Part shown: piece after piece, positions 15,818 to 23,982 of the stretch
Position numbering within the stretch: the stretch's first letter is position 1
Layout of the letters: each line of letters opens with the position of its first letter
DNA from: Actinoplanes campanulatus
GTDB taxonomy: Bacteria; Actinomycetota; Actinomycetes; Mycobacteriales; Micromonosporaceae
Assembly: GCF_014647795.1 (NCBI RefSeq)
Contig: NZ_BMPW01000043.1
Span: 1 to 37,195 of the forward strand
Direction of reading: 5' to 3'
Length of the DNA stretch: 37,195 nucleotides
The notes under the pieces: model-generated
What the model was told of the DNA's origin: nothing
Database searches by the model: none
Seen by the model: the letters and a program-made list of their open reading frames with translations, nothing else
Program-made: the position numbers and the translations under genes

Positions 15818-16315
15818 TCAGGACGGTGGGCGCAGGTAGCCGTCGGTGGCCAGGGCCTTGGCGTGCCGGTCGTAGTGGGACGGGTCGGCGGGGGTCAGGG
15901 TGGCCAGGCCGTCGACGTAGCGGTTGAACATCGAGAAGGCGGCGCCGATCAGGACGGTGTCGTGGATGGCCCGGTCGTCAGCACCGGCGGCACGGGCCTC
16001 GGCGATGTCCTCGGCGGTCACCGAGCGGCCGCTCACGCGTACCTTGTCGGCGATGGCCAGCAGCGAGCGGAGCGTCGCGTCATCCGGGTCGGCGCCGCCC
16101 AGCTCGCGGGCCACCGCGCCGTGGGTGGCGGCGCAGAAGTCGCAGTCGTTGCCGCGGGAGACGTGGGCGGCGATGGTCTCCCGCTGGGCCGGGGTCAGCG
16201 GTGAGGGGCCGCGGAGCAGGGTCTCGGCGAGCTGGTTGAGCGGGGCGGCGGTGTCCGGGTGGGCAGCGAGGAGGCCGACGATCCCGGGCAGCGGCGGAAG
16301 ATCGATGTGCGGCAT
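15818..16315 (-). CDS. AhpD-like carboxymuconolactone decarboxylase-family protein
   Basis: The 165-residue product has the AhpD active-site layout: C58-D-F-C61 and H65 in GNDCDFCAATHG. This is the disulfide-reducing peroxidase-related branch of the family, which may pair with peroxiredoxins. Flanking helices LTPAQRETIAAHVS and DKVRVSGRSVTAEDIAEARAAGADDRAIHD are typical. A GAAGGTG site lies five bases before ATG 16315. It is alone on its strand, between the pentapeptide gene (convergent) and a divergent lipoprotein gene. Confidence 0.88.
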   Translation of the reverse strand: MPHIDLPPLPGIVGLLAAHPDTAAPLNQLAETLLRGPSPLTPAQRETIAAHVSRGNDCDFCAATHGAVARELGGADPDDATLRSLLAIADKVRVSGRSVTAEDIAEARAAGADDRAIHDTVLIGAAFSMFNRYVDGLATLTPADPSHYDRHAKALATDGYLRPPS

Positions 16316-16432
16316 CGTGTCACCTTCTCACGCGCGGCGGCGCCGTTACCGACCTGTGACCCGCGATCGCGAACCGGGTCGCCGGTGGCGGCATCGCATC
16401 TCGTGACGAACAGACAGGAAGGTTTGACAGAG

Positions 16433-17083
16433 ATGCGACACACGATTCTGGTTCTCGCGACGGCCGCCGGTGTCGCCGCTGCCGCCGGTTGCGCCGGCTC
16501 GCCGCAGCGGTTGGACGGCCAGGCCTCGCCGGCGGGCGCGGCCACCCCGGCGCCACCCTCGGCCACCACCGCAGCCCCGGCGGTCTCCCCGGCGGTCTCC
16601 CCGAGTGTCACCCCGTCGTCGGCGTCACCGAAACCGTCGAAGACCTCCCGCAGCCCCACGACGCCGGTGCTCGGTCCCACCGGCTTCGGCAAGCTGTACG
16701 TCGGCATGTCGATCAAGGCCGCCGCGGCGACCGGCGAGGTCGACGCCACCGGAACCGGCTGCGGTTCGGCGCCGTTGAAGTCGGCGAACGACGCGGACGT
16801 CACCGTCATCTACTCGGAGAGGGGCCTGCTCTACATCCCCGCCTACGGCCGGATCGCCACCCCCGAGGGCATTCGGATCGGCAGCACATATGAGCAAGTC
16901 GACCGGGCGTACTCCGACTTCTTTCTGCGCGCTATCGACGCCGAGGGCGGCTTCAACGGCAGCGGCACCGCCTTCGCCGGGGAGAAGGACGGGCACGCGG
17001 GCGTCCACTACCGGTTCGCCTTCAAGAACAGCAAGGTCACCGAGCTGGCTCTCGAACACGACGACCAGAACTGCTACGAGTGA
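16433..17083 (+). CDS. predicted lipoprotein of unknown function
   Basis: The 216-residue product has a lipoprotein signal ending in AAAAGC with C20 as the modified residue. It is followed by a Pro/Ser/Thr/Ala-rich linker of about 55 residues, a wall-spanning spacer, and a globular domain beginning GFGKLYVGMSIKAAAATG. The start of that domain resembles actinobacterial lipoproteins in which YVGMSxxxA begins a SmpA/BamE-like fold, but this is only a resemblance. A GGAAGG site precedes ATG 16433. The last ten bases overlap the convergent asparaginase gene (17074-17083). Confidence 0.8.
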   Translation: MRHTILVLATAAGVAAAAGCAGSPQRLDGQASPAGAATPAPPSATTAAPAVSPAVSPSVTPSSASPKPSKTSRSPTTPVLGPTGFGKLYVGMSIKAAAATGEVDATGTGCGSAPLKSANDADVTVIYSERGLLYIPAYGRIATPEGIRIGSTYEQVDRAYSDFFLRAIDAEGGFNGSGTAFAGEKDGHAGVHYRFAFKNSKVTELALEHDDQNCYE

Positions 17084-18102
17084 GCGAAGGCCCCCGGGAT
17101 GTCGGGGTGGCCGGCGGTGAGCAGGATCTGAAGAAGAAGCCGGGCCTTGTACGGGTCGAGGAACCCGGCCGGGATCAACCCGCGGGCGATCAGGTCGCGT
17201 TCCGCACCGGGATAGCCGTAGGTGCTGGTCGCCACCCGGCCGCCGCCGGTGCGGGAGGCCAGGACCACGGGGATGCGCCGGGCGGCCGCTTCCAGGTGGG
17301 GCACCCAGGACTCGGGCACGTGCCCGACCCCGAGCGCGGCGATCACCAGCCCGTCGGAGCGTTCGGCGAGCAGCGGCAGCAGGCTGCCGTCATCGCCAAG
17401 GGTGGCCGTGTAGAGGGTGACCCGGGCGGGCGCGGCGAGCGGCCCGTCGTCCGCTGTCGGTACTGCGGGCAACCGGGTGCCCCGGGCCGGTGCGGCGAGC
17501 GACTCGCCCGGAAGGGTGTAGCGGCGGGCCGGACGGTTGAGCAGGTGGGCACGGCCCTCGGCCAGGTAGCCGAGAGGGCCGCCGTTCGGGGAGGCGAAGG
17601 TCGCGACGCTGGTGGTGTGGGTCTTGCGGACCCGGTCGGCGGCGTGGATCTCGTCGGCGAGGACGACCAGGCAGCCGAGACCACGGGCGCCCGGGTCGGC
17701 AGCCACCCGGACGGCCGCCGACAGATTGGCGGGACCGTCCGCGCCGGCCAGGGTCGGATTGCGCATCGCTCCGGTGACGACGATCGGTTCGTCGCCGGTG
17801 TGGAGAAGGCTCAGCGCGTACGCCGTCTCCTCGATCGTGTCCGTGCCCTGGGTGACCACCGCTCCGGCCGCGCCCGCCGCGAAGCTCTCCCGGAGCAGCG
17901 AGAGGAGCTCGCCGAGGTCGCCGAGCGTCAGCGCGGCGCCCGGCCGGTTGCGGAACGACCGCACGTCCAACTCGATGCCGGCCTCCGACAGCCCAGGCAC
18001 GGCCTCGACCAGCTCGGACGCGGAGAGCGTGGGAGCCACTCCCCCGTTCCGGTGCCCGGTCATCGCGATGGTCCCACCCAACCCCACAACGATGATCCGC
18101 AT
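17074..18102 (-). CDS. ansA: L-asparaginase, type I/II fold
   Basis: The 342-residue product hydrolyses L-asparagine to aspartate and ammonia. The catalytic threonines are T11 in GLGGTIAMT and T87 in VVTQGTDTIEETAY, with D88 and K160 completing the second triad. GAMRNPTLAGADGPANL is the usual substrate-side segment. There is no signal peptide, which favours a cytoplasmic enzyme. The ATG at 18102 lies six bases after TAGCCT (complement of 18109-18114), so the transcript is probably leaderless. A 30-bp tandem array starts 48 bases upstream. The gene symbol follows the cytoplasmic form by function and not by proven orthology. Confidence 0.9.
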   Translation of the reverse strand: MRIIVVGLGGTIAMTGHRNGGVAPTLSASELVEAVPGLSEAGIELDVRSFRNRPGAALTLGDLGELLSLLRESFAAGAAGAVVTQGTDTIEETAYALSLLHTGDEPIVVTGAMRNPTLAGADGPANLSAAVRVAADPGARGLGCLVVLADEIHAADRVRKTHTTSVATFASPNGGPLGYLAEGRAHLLNRPARRYTLPGESLAAPARGTRLPAVPTADDGPLAAPARVTLYTATLGDDGSLLPLLAERSDGLVIAALGVGHVPESWVPHLEAAARRIPVVLASRTGGGRVATSTYGYPGAERDLIARGLIPAGFLDPYKARLLLQILLTAGHPDIPGAFAHS

Positions 18103-18108
18103 CCGCTC

Positions 18109-18114
18109 AGGCTA
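18109..18114 (-). promoter_or_regulatory. -10 box of leaderless asparaginase gene
   Basis: TAGCCT on the minus strand is followed by six bases and ATG 18102. Its -35 region would fall around 18132-18137, just outside the tandem repeat array, so proteins bound to the array would lie directly upstream of RNA polymerase. Confidence 0.6.
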
Positions 18115-18149
18115 TCCCCACGATGAGACCCGGCCCCTGAGACCCGTTG

Positions 18150-18298
18150 AACGTGGACGCGTGCACACGCCCGGTCGTCAACATGGACGCGTACACACGC
18201 CCGGTCGTCAACATGGACGCGTACACACATTCGGTCGTCAACATGGACGGTCCACACGCCTGACCCGCAACATGAACGCGTACACACGCTCGGGCTTC
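18150..18298 (+). repeat. 30-bp tandem repeat array, five units plus a degenerate sixth
   Basis: Units start at 18150, 18180, 18210, 18240 and 18269, with lengths 30, 30, 30, 29 and 30, and a decayed sixth unit runs to about 18329. The core is AACATGGACGCGTACACACG followed by CCCGGTCGTC. Units 2 and 3 differ at only a few bases. There are no unique spacers, so this is not CRISPR. The period of 30 bases is close to three helical turns, which would place protein sites on one face of the DNA. Confidence 0.85.
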
Positions 18299-18344
18299 AA
18301 CGTGGGTGGGCGCAGACGTTCGGGTGGTCGAAGCCCTGGTGGCT

Positions 18345-18424
18345 GCACACGGAAGGCGTCGCGTGTGCGGCCGCCACGGCTATGTGCCACGTGAGCGATC
18401 ACGACACTGCAACCGTGGGCGCTC
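18345..18424 (+). repeat. dispersed intergenic repeat, family R, copy 2
   Basis: This aligns with 354-433 over 80 gap-free positions at about 75% identity. Both copies begin GCACAC and contain GTG-x-GCGGCCG and the CGANCACGACAC block. It is in the gene-free DNA beyond the tandem array. Confidence 0.6.
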
Positions 18425-18627
18425 ACCCCGTGAAGCTGTGACCGCCCGGCCGGGGTGAGCGGCGTCGCGGCTGGGAGTGGGCAATTCGGGTGCTTGGTCG
18501 GCAAGGGCTTGACCACCACTTCGGGGTGACCGGAAGGCCGGCGGCCGGGACCGGAATGCGGCCGGGACCAAAGGCACGACCGGAAGACACGACTGGACCT
18601 CGGCTATGCCACTCTCTGGGGGCGCGG

Positions 18628-19266
18628 TCAGGCTATGCCGGCCTCCTTGGCGAGGATCGCGGCCTGTACGCGGGACGTGCAGCCGAGTTTCGCCAGGACG
18701 CGGGAGACGTGGGTCTTGGCGGTGGCCTCGGTGATGGCGAGTTCTCCCGCGAGGTCGGCGTTGGACAGCCCGCGGCCGAGGGCGGCCAGGACGTCGTGTT
18801 CCCGGTCGGTGAGGTGGTCGAGGGCGGCCGGGGCGGTGTTCGGCGCCGGGGTCTCGGCGAAGGCGCTGAGCAGGCGGCGGGTCACCTCCGGCGCGAGGAT
18901 GCCGTCACCGGCGGCGATGCGGCGGACGGCATCGATCAGGGTGCTCGGTTCGACGGATTTGAGGAGGAACCCGGCGGCCCCGGCCCGCAGCGCGCCGAAC
19001 AGGTAGTCGTCGAGGTCGAAGGTGGTGAGGACGAGGACGTCGGCGTGCCCGGCCGCGGTGATCTCGTGGGTGGCCCGGATGCCGTCGGTGCCGGGCATGC
19101 GGATGTCCATGAGCACCACGTCGGGCCGGAGCGCGGATGCCTGCCGGACGGCCACCGCCCCGTCGGCGGCCTCCCCGACGATCTCGATGTCGGTGGCCTC
19201 CTCCAGCATGAGCCGCATGCCGGCCCGTACGGCGGCGTGGTCGTCGGCCAGCAGTACCCGAATCAT
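18628..19266 (-). CDS. NarL/LuxR-type response regulator
   Basis: The 212-residue product has a receiver domain with acidic residues D8 and D9, phospho-acceptor D54 in VVLMDIRMPG, a conserved Thr in VLTTFDLDDY and the Lys in FLLKSVEPS. The C-terminal LuxR helix-turn-helix is LTDREHDVLAALGRGLSNADLAGELAITEATAKTHVSRVLAKLG, described here by its first and last motifs. It acts as a phosphorylation-dependent transcription factor. Its ATG overlaps the stop of the sensor kinase gene (19263-19266), so the pair is coupled. Target genes are unknown. Confidence 0.95.
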   Translation of the reverse strand: MIRVLLADDHAAVRAGMRLMLEEATDIEIVGEAADGAVAVRQASALRPDVVLMDIRMPGTDGIRATHEITAAGHADVLVLTTFDLDDYLFGALRAGAAGFLLKSVEPSTLIDAVRRIAAGDGILAPEVTRRLLSAFAETPAPNTAPAALDHLTDREHDVLAALGRGLSNADLAGELAITEATAKTHVSRVLAKLGCTSRVQAAILAKEAGIA

Positions 19267-20399
19267 GAGTCTCCTCGCAGCGGCAGGGTGGCCCGGACCC
19301 GCCAGTGGTCGCCGTCGCGGGCGGCGGTCAGGTCGCCGCCGAGCAGGGTGGCCCGCTCGCGGATCGAGACGAGCCCGGTGCCGGCGCTCAGCGCGTGGTG
19401 GTCGACACCGTTCCCACCGGTCAGCGTGTTGGTGACGGTGACCGTCAGCCGGTCGCCGTCGGGCCGCACGTCGAGGGTCACCGGCGATCCGGGGGCGTGT
19501 TTGCCGGCGTTGGTGAGCGCCTCGCCGACGATCCGGTAGACGGTCTGCGCCACCACGGCGGGCACCTGCGGGAGGTCCGCGAGGTGGGTCTCGACGTGCG
19601 GGCCGGCGGCGGCGATCAGGTCGGGCAGCCGGTCGAGGTCGCCGGGCAGGGCCGGGTCCCGGGGTGCCGGGTCGTCGGCCCGCAGCAGCAGGATCATCGA
19701 CCGCATCTCCTCGAGGGCGGCCAGGCTGCTGGTGCGGACGGCCTGGAGCGCGGCCCGGTCCCGGCCGGTGTCGGGTGCCCGGGCCAGTGCCGCCCCGGAG
19801 TGCATGGCCGTGGTGGTGAGGTGGGCCGCGATGACGTCGTGCAGGTCACGGGCCATGGCGGCGCGTTCGGCGACGACCGCCTCACGGGCCGCGAGTTCCC
19901 CGAGCCGCCGCTGCTGGCGGATGTTCCCGGCCCACCACAGTGGTACGAGCAGCAGCGTCACCAGCTGGAAGCAGATGAAGACGGCGACCCGGAACTCCCC
20001 GGAGGCGAGCCCACCGACGACGGTCGCCGTGCCGGTGATCACGAACACGGCGGTGGTGAGGGCGTTGCGGGCCCGGTCGGAGGCGAACAGCCCGGCCGAG
20101 AACAGCAGGTCGAACAGCACGAGGATGACCGCCACACTGCCGCCGAGGAGCGCGTCTACGCCCAGGATCGCGGTGCCGGCGCCGAGGGCGAGCATCGGGT
20201 GGCGGCGTTTGCCGAGCATGACGAGGCAGCCGGCGAACAGGGTGACGTTGTGCCACGCCGGGGCGACGTCGCTGGGCGGGACGGGCCAGAGCGCGGTGAG
20301 GCCGACCAGGTTGAGCACCAGACCGACCGCGAAGGTGGCCACCGCGGTGACACGGTCCTGGAACCGCATGTCCTCGCGCCACCGTTCCGTCACCCGCAC
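19263..20399 (-). CDS. sensor histidine kinase, HisKA_3 (NarL-type) family
   Basis: The 378-residue product has about five or six transmembrane helices in the first 160 residues and almost no outer loops, so it senses in or at the membrane. The phospho-acceptor is H187 in AERAAMARDLHDVIAAHLT, followed by a HATPase domain with the N-box VGEALTNAGKHAPG and G-boxes GTGLVSIRERATLLGG. GTG 20399 is preceded at six bases by TGGGAT, a weak -10 match, which favours a leaderless transcript from that start. ATG 20369 is the alternative. It forms an operon with the response regulator. Confidence 0.93.
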   Translation of the reverse strand: MRVTERWREDMRFQDRVTAVATFAVGLVLNLVGLTALWPVPPSDVAPAWHNVTLFAGCLVMLGKRRHPMLALGAGTAILGVDALLGGSVAVILVLFDLLFSAGLFASDRARNALTTAVFVITGTATVVGGLASGEFRVAVFICFQLVTLLLVPLWWAGNIRQQRRLGELAAREAVVAERAAMARDLHDVIAAHLTTTAMHSGAALARAPDTGRDRAALQAVRTSSLAALEEMRSMILLLRADDPAPRDPALPGDLDRLPDLIAAAGPHVETHLADLPQVPAVVAQTVYRIVGEALTNAGKHAPGSPVTLDVRPDGDRLTVTVTNTLTGGNGVDHHALSAGTGLVSIRERATLLGGDLTAARDGDHWRVRATLPLRGDS

Positions 20400-20484
20400 G
20401 GTCCCATCCCATCACGGCGGCCGACGATGTCCGTACATCCTTCGACGGACGCGCGACCGGGCTTCCTGATCGAGAGTCAAGGGC

Positions 20485-21138
20485 ATGGATCTCGCATCAC
20501 TGGCCGTGCTCGCTCTCATCGACTCGACCAGTTTCGGCACCCTGCTCATCCCGATCTGGTTCCTGATCCAGCCGGGACCGGTGCGCGCCGGCCGGGTCCT
20601 GTTCTTCCTCGGTACGGTGGCGCTGTTCTACTTCGGCATCGGGGTGGCGGCGGCGCTGGGCGCCGACCGGTTCGTGCCGCAGCTGACCCGGCTGCTGGAC
20701 AGCCGCCCGGTGCTGTGGGTGCTGCTGGCGATCGGTGTCGGCATGTTCTTCTACAGCTTCCGGATGGACGGCCGGAAGAAGCCGCTGCCCACTCCCCCGC
20801 TGGAGGGGAGCCTGCTGCCGCTGGCCGGGCTGGCGCTGGCCGCGGCCGCCGCCGAGGTGACGACGATGCTGCCGTACATCGCGGCGATCGGCCTGATCAC
20901 CACGTCGTCGATGAACGCCGCGCAGATCACGCTGACGATGGCCGGCTACTGCCTCGTGATGATCATTCCGGCGATCGCGCTGCTGGGGTTGCGCCTGGCC
21001 ACCGGCAAGCGGCTCCTGCCGGTGCTGACCAGGTTCAGTGAGTGGCTGGCCCGCAGCGACATGATGGGCTGGGTGGTCGGGATCGTGGGCTTCCTCCTGG
21101 CCCGGTACGCGGCCGCCGGGCTGCATCTGATCGGCTGA
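20485..21138 (+). CDS. GAP-family (Sap/peptidoglycolipid exporter-like) membrane protein
   Basis: The 217-residue product has six predicted membrane helices and the family start LALIDSTSFGTLLIPIWFL, which matches GAP proteins related to mycobacterial Sap/Gap proteins needed for sulfolipid or glycopeptidolipid export. The central cytoplasmic loop FRMDGRKKPLPTPPLEG and the second AAAAAEVTTMLPYIAAIGLI repeat are also typical. The substrate is unknown. An AAGGG lies close to ATG 20485. It is divergent from the two-component operon and convergent with the ABC-F gene (7-base gap). Confidence 0.8.
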   Translation: MDLASLAVLALIDSTSFGTLLIPIWFLIQPGPVRAGRVLFFLGTVALFYFGIGVAAALGADRFVPQLTRLLDSRPVLWVLLAIGVGMFFYSFRMDGRKKPLPTPPLEGSLLPLAGLALAAAAAEVTTMLPYIAAIGLITTSSMNAAQITLTMAGYCLVMIIPAIALLGLRLATGKRLLPVLTRFSEWLARSDMMGWVVGIVGFLLARYAAAGLHLIG

Positions 21139-21145
21139 CCCGCTT

Positions 21146-22705
21146 TCAGTCGAGGTTCAAACTGGGCCAGTCGGCCAGGTCGGCGAGCAGGCGGCGGTCG
21201 TGGGTGGCGACCACGACCGCGGCCGAGGTGCGCTGTAGTGCCGCGGTGAGTTCGTCGACCAGGGCCGCGGACAGGTGGTTGGTCGGCTCGTCGAAGACGA
21301 TCAGATCCGGTCGTAGGGTCAGTCGCGCCGCCAGGTCGAGACGGCGCTGCTGACCCAGCGACAGACGCGACACCGGGGTCCGCCAGGCCTCGGCGTCGAG
21401 CAGGCCGGTCGCGTCGGCAGGGCAGATCTGGCGGGCCGTGGCGCCCGGCGGCCAGTCCGGGACCTCCTGTGCGACCAGGGCGATGCTCGCGGCGGGCGAC
21501 CGGTGGACCGTGCCGGCGGTCGGGGCGAGGCGGCCGGCCAGGACGGCCAGGAGAGTGGACTTGCCGGTGCCGTTCGCGCCGGTGACCACGAGCCGTTGGC
21601 CGCCCGCGAGCTCCAGGGTCACCGGCCTTCTCAGGCGGGCGCTCACCCGTACCCCCCGGGTTTGAATGATCTCGAGGCCGGGCCGCGTCTCCGGCTCGGG
21701 CCACCGCAGAGCCGGCGGGGGTGGCGGCACGGTGATCCGGTGCGCGGCCAGGGCCTCCCGATCGCGATTCAGCGCCTGCACCACGCCGGGCGTGTGGGAC
21801 TGGCGTTGGTGCTTGTCGACGCCCTTGTCGGGACGCCAGCCGGTGGTCAGCCGGGCCCGGGCCCGGTCCACCGCCTGCGCCAGGCGGCGGTGCTCGGCCT
21901 GCTGCTCCTCGTGTTCCTGCTCCCAGCGCTGCCGGTCGCGGCGGCGGCCGTCCTGCCAGGCGTCGTAGCCCCCGGCATACCACCGTGGCCGGCCGTCGCT
22001 GCTCGGGTCCAGGTCGAGGAACTCCCGGGCCACGTCGCGCAGCAACTGGCGGTCGTGGCTCACGATCGCCAGGCCGCCGGGGTGCTCGCGCAGGCGGGTG
22101 GTCAGGAAGGCCAGGCCGTCGGCGTCCAGGTGGTTGGTCGGCTCGTCCAGCAACAGCAGATCGTGGTGTACGCCGAGCAGGCAGGCCAGCCGCACCCGGT
22201 AGCGCTGGCCCACCGAGAGCGTGGACAGCTCGCGGTCGCGGTCGGCGCAGGCGTTCAGCGCTTCCAGTGCGACGTCGACGCGGCGGTCGGCGTCCCACGC
22301 GTCCAGCCGGGTGGCCGCCTCCAGCGCTGTCGCGTAGCGGTCGCCGGCGCCCGGACGGCCCGCGGTCAGGTCGTCGGTGGCCTGATCGAGAGCGGTCAGG
22401 GCGGCGTGCGACGCGTGCAGGACCCCACCGGTGAGGGTGCCGACCGTCCGGCCGGGGCCGGCCGCCAGCGCCTGCGCCGCGAGACCGACGGTGCCGACCC
22501 GGCGCACGGTGCCGGCGTCCGGGGTGAGCAGGCCGGCCAGGACGTGCAGCAGGGTGGTCTTGCCGCGGCCGTTCTCGCCGACGATCGCCAGGCGGGACCG
22601 TGTGGAGACGGTGACCGAGACCCGATCGAGGATCCGGCGGGCGCCGAGGGTGAGGGTGATGTCGTCGGCGCGCAGTTGGGCGGCCGTGAGGGTTTCCAGA
22701 AACAC
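21146..22705 (-). CDS. ABC-F ATPase, antibiotic-resistance type
   Basis: The 519-residue product has two ABC domains and no membrane segments, as in ribosome-acting ABC-F proteins. Domain 1 has Walker [10 protein letters not shown] (from residue 43), signature [12 protein letters not shown] and Walker [13 protein letters not shown]. Domain 2 has GANGTGKST (near residue 375), [12 protein letters not shown] and [12 protein letters not shown]. The long charged interdomain linker fits factors that dislodge antibiotics from the ribosome. GTG 22705 has a GGAG site about eight bases upstream; an in-frame ATG 22783 would add 26 residues ahead of domain 1, made from sequence that also forms leader hairpins, so I prefer the later start. 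Regulation is probably by the leader at 22706-22847. The antibiotic class cannot be told by eye. Confidence 0.88.
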   Translation of the reverse strand: MFLETLTAAQLRADDITLTLGARRILDRVSVTVSTRSRLAIVGENGRGKTTLLHVLAGLLTPDAGTVRRVGTVGLAAQALAAGPGRTVGTLTGGVLHASHAALTALDQATDDLTAGRPGAGDRYATALEAATRLDAWDADRRVDVALEALNACADRDRELSTLSVGQRYRVRLACLLGVHHDLLLLDEPTNHLDADGLAFLTTRLREHPGGLAIVSHDRQLLRDVAREFLDLDPSSDGRPRWYAGGYDAWQDGRRRDRQRWEQEHEEQQAEHRRLAQAVDRARARLTTGWRPDKGVDKHQRQSHTPGVVQALNRDREALAAHRITVPPPPPALRWPEPETRPGLEIIQTRGVRVSARLRRPVTLELAGGQRLVVTGANGTGKSTLLAVLAGRLAPTAGTVHRSPAASIALVAQEVPDWPPGATARQICPADATGLLDAEAWRTPVSRLSLGQQRRLDLAARLTLRPDLIVFDEPTNHLSAALVDELTAALQRTSAAVVVATHDRRLLADLADWPSLNLD

Positions 22706-22711
22706 AGGGTT

Positions 22712-22804
22712 GCTCCGCAGCTCTCGAAGAGGAGCCGGGTAGCCGGAAAGGGCCGCCCGGCAGGACGCCGAGACGGCGGGCATGGTGCAGGTCGCGCCGC
22801 CGTC
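22712..22804 (-). promoter_or_regulatory. leader hairpins of the ABC-F gene (possible attenuator)
   Basis: On the minus strand, GACGGCGG (22804-22797) pairs with CCGCCGTC (22779-22772), the first arm overlapping the leader ORF stop codon. Further down, GCCGGG and CCCGGC can pair. Finally GCTCC (22735-22731) pairs with GGAGC (22716-22712), enclosing CTCT-TCG-AGAG. This last hairpin covers the ribosome site of GTG 22705. Ribosome stalling on the leader ORF could change these pairings. Confidence 0.55.
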
Positions 22805-22847
22805 AGCGGCGGATCCGCACCCTCATGAAAGCGATCCCTGTGTGCAT
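22803..22847 (-). CDS. leader peptide [14 protein letters not shown] of the ABC-F gene
   Basis: ATG 22847 opens 14 codons ending in TGA. A second in-frame ATG at 22826 has an AGGGA site and would give the last seven residues alone. The ATG at 22847 is seven bases after the -10 box, so the message would start almost at it. Short basic leader peptides ahead of resistance genes are known to sense ribosome-targeting antibiotics; that this one does so is inference. Confidence 0.5.
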   Translation of the reverse strand: MHTGIAFMRVRIRR

Positions 22848-22854
22848 GCCGACC

Positions 22855-22893
22855 AGGCTAGCGGGGCGCCGGTTCCGGCCGCCAACCATTTTT
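22855..22893 (-). promoter_or_regulatory. WhiB7/WblC-like promoter of the ABC-F leader
   Basis: On the minus strand AAAAAT (22893-22888) is followed by GG, a -35 box TTGGCG (22885-22880), 19 bases, and -10 box TAGCCT (22860-22855). An A-rich tract a few bases upstream of -35 is the known mark of promoters activated by WhiB7/WblC, which drive resistance genes including ABC-F genes. No whiB gene is in the window. Confidence 0.5.
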
Positions 22894-22923
22894 CGGATGT
22901 TCCCATCATCGGGATGGCGTGAG

Positions 22924-22929
22924 TATCCT
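22924..22929 (+). promoter_or_regulatory. -10 box of leaderless TetR operon
   Basis: TATCCT lies six bases before ATG 22936. The sequence TCCC-ATCATC-GGGA just upstream could be part of an autoregulatory operator, but its arms are short. The divergent ABC-F promoter lies within 35 bases. Confidence 0.6.
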
Positions 22930-22935
22930 GGTGGC

Positions 22936-23982
22936 ATGGTTCGGTTGACGCGGGCGCAGCAGCAGGCGCGCACCCGGGCCGCGGTGCTGAGTGCCGCGGC
23001 GTCGGAGTTCGAGGAGCACGGTTATGCGGAGGCGAAGGTCGACCGGATCGCCGAGCGGGCCGAGCTGACCCGCGGGGCGGTGTATTCGAACTTTTCCAGC
23101 AAGCGGTCGCTCTATCTGGCGGTGCTGCTCGACGAGTGGCCGCATCGGCCGATCACCGGCGCCTCGCCGGCCTCCGAACCGGCGTTCGGTGTCGCCGCGG
23201 CGGCTGAGGCGTTCGCCCGGGTCTGGCTGGAGCGGCTGCCGCTCGCCGGGGACACGGCCGCCGGGGCGCGGTTGCGGGCGCGATCGGTGGCCGGCGTGTT
23301 CGACGACGAGCCGGGGCGGCGGGTGCTCGGTGAGCTCACCCGCTTGGAGGGGCTCCTCCTCGGGCTGGCGCTGGAGTCCTGCCTGCCGCCGGGTGGGCGG
23401 CGGGTGCGGCTCGCCGAGATGATCCTCACCCTGCTGCACGGGGCCGACCACCTGGCCGAGTCCGCACCCGGGTTCGGGGACCCGTTCGACCTGGCGCGCG
23501 CCTGCGGTCATCTGACATCCATCTCGCTGCACGACGAGTGGGATCCGCCGCACCTGCCGTTCATCCCGGCGGCGCGGGCCTGCGACGACCCGTGGGAGCC
23601 ACCCGAGGAGATCGACGACGGGGTGCTCGTGGTGCTCGGCGCCCGGCGGCTCGGTGCGGCCGAGGAGGCGGTGCGGGCCGTTGCCTCCGACGCCTCCTTC
23701 GAGGCCGACAACGTCACCATCGCGGCCGTGACCGGCGATCCCGCCGAGATTGGGGCGCTCGTGCGGTTGCGGGTCAGCGGGACCATGGCCATGCTGCGGC
23801 AGATCTTCCCTGGTGGGGTGCGACCACCCGTCCGGATCATCGTCGACGGGGCGGAGGGGTTCGCCCACGCCATCGGGGCTCCGGTGGGCGACGACACGGA
23901 GGCCGCGGTGCGGATCCGGGACGGGCGCGTCATCGCTCGCGCCGATGGCCGCGGCGCCGGGCACGCGGCGGTGACGGCATGA
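22936..23982 (+). CDS. TetR-family regulator with extra C-terminal domain
   Basis: The 348-residue product starts with a TetR helix-turn-helix (AAASEFEEHGYAEAKVDRIAERAELTRGAVYSNFSSKRSLYLAVL, about residues 20-60). A ligand-binding helical part extends to about residue 200. TetR proteins usually stop there; this one goes on for about 130 residues with VLVVLGARRLGAAEE, VTIAAVTGDPAEIGAL and PPVRIIVDGAEGFAHAIGA. The extension resembles a thioredoxin/peroxiredoxin fold without a CxxC pair. ATG 22936 is chosen because TATCCT lies six bases upstream. Its stop overlaps the next ATG (ATGA), so the operon is coupled. Confidence 0.88.
   Translation: MVRLTRAQQQARTRAAVLSAAASEFEEHGYAEAKVDRIAERAELTRGAVYSNFSSKRSLYLAVLLDEWPHRPITGASPASEPAFGVAAAAEAFARVWLERLPLAGDTAAGARLRARSVAGVFDDEPGRRVLGELTRLEGLLLGLALESCLPPGGRRVRLAEMILTLLHGADHLAESAPGFGDPFDLARACGHLTSISLHDEWDPPHLPFIPAARACDDPWEPPEEIDDGVLVVLGARRLGAAEEAVRAVASDASFEADNVTIAAVTGDPAEIGALVRLRVSGTMAMLRQIFPGGVRPPVRIIVDGAEGFAHAIGAPVGDDTEAAVRIRDGRVIARADGRGAGHAAVTA

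Larger units (their letters stand above)
18103..18627. other. gene-free region upstream of asparaginase gene
   Basis: This 525-base gap holds the asparaginase promoter, a 30-bp tandem array and an R-family repeat. The remaining part, 18464-18627, has no gene or clear signal that I can see; it leads to the 3' end of the response regulator gene. The frames open across the array on both strands exist because the unit length is a multiple of three. Confidence 0.6.

Noticed and set aside
13075-15927. A frame of 950 codons on the plus strand
   Set aside because: It crosses the purU and RCC1-repeat genes in antisense and shows no family motif.
18150-18329. CRISPR array
   Set aside because: The 30-bp units are head-to-tail with no unique spacers between them, and no cas gene is in the window.
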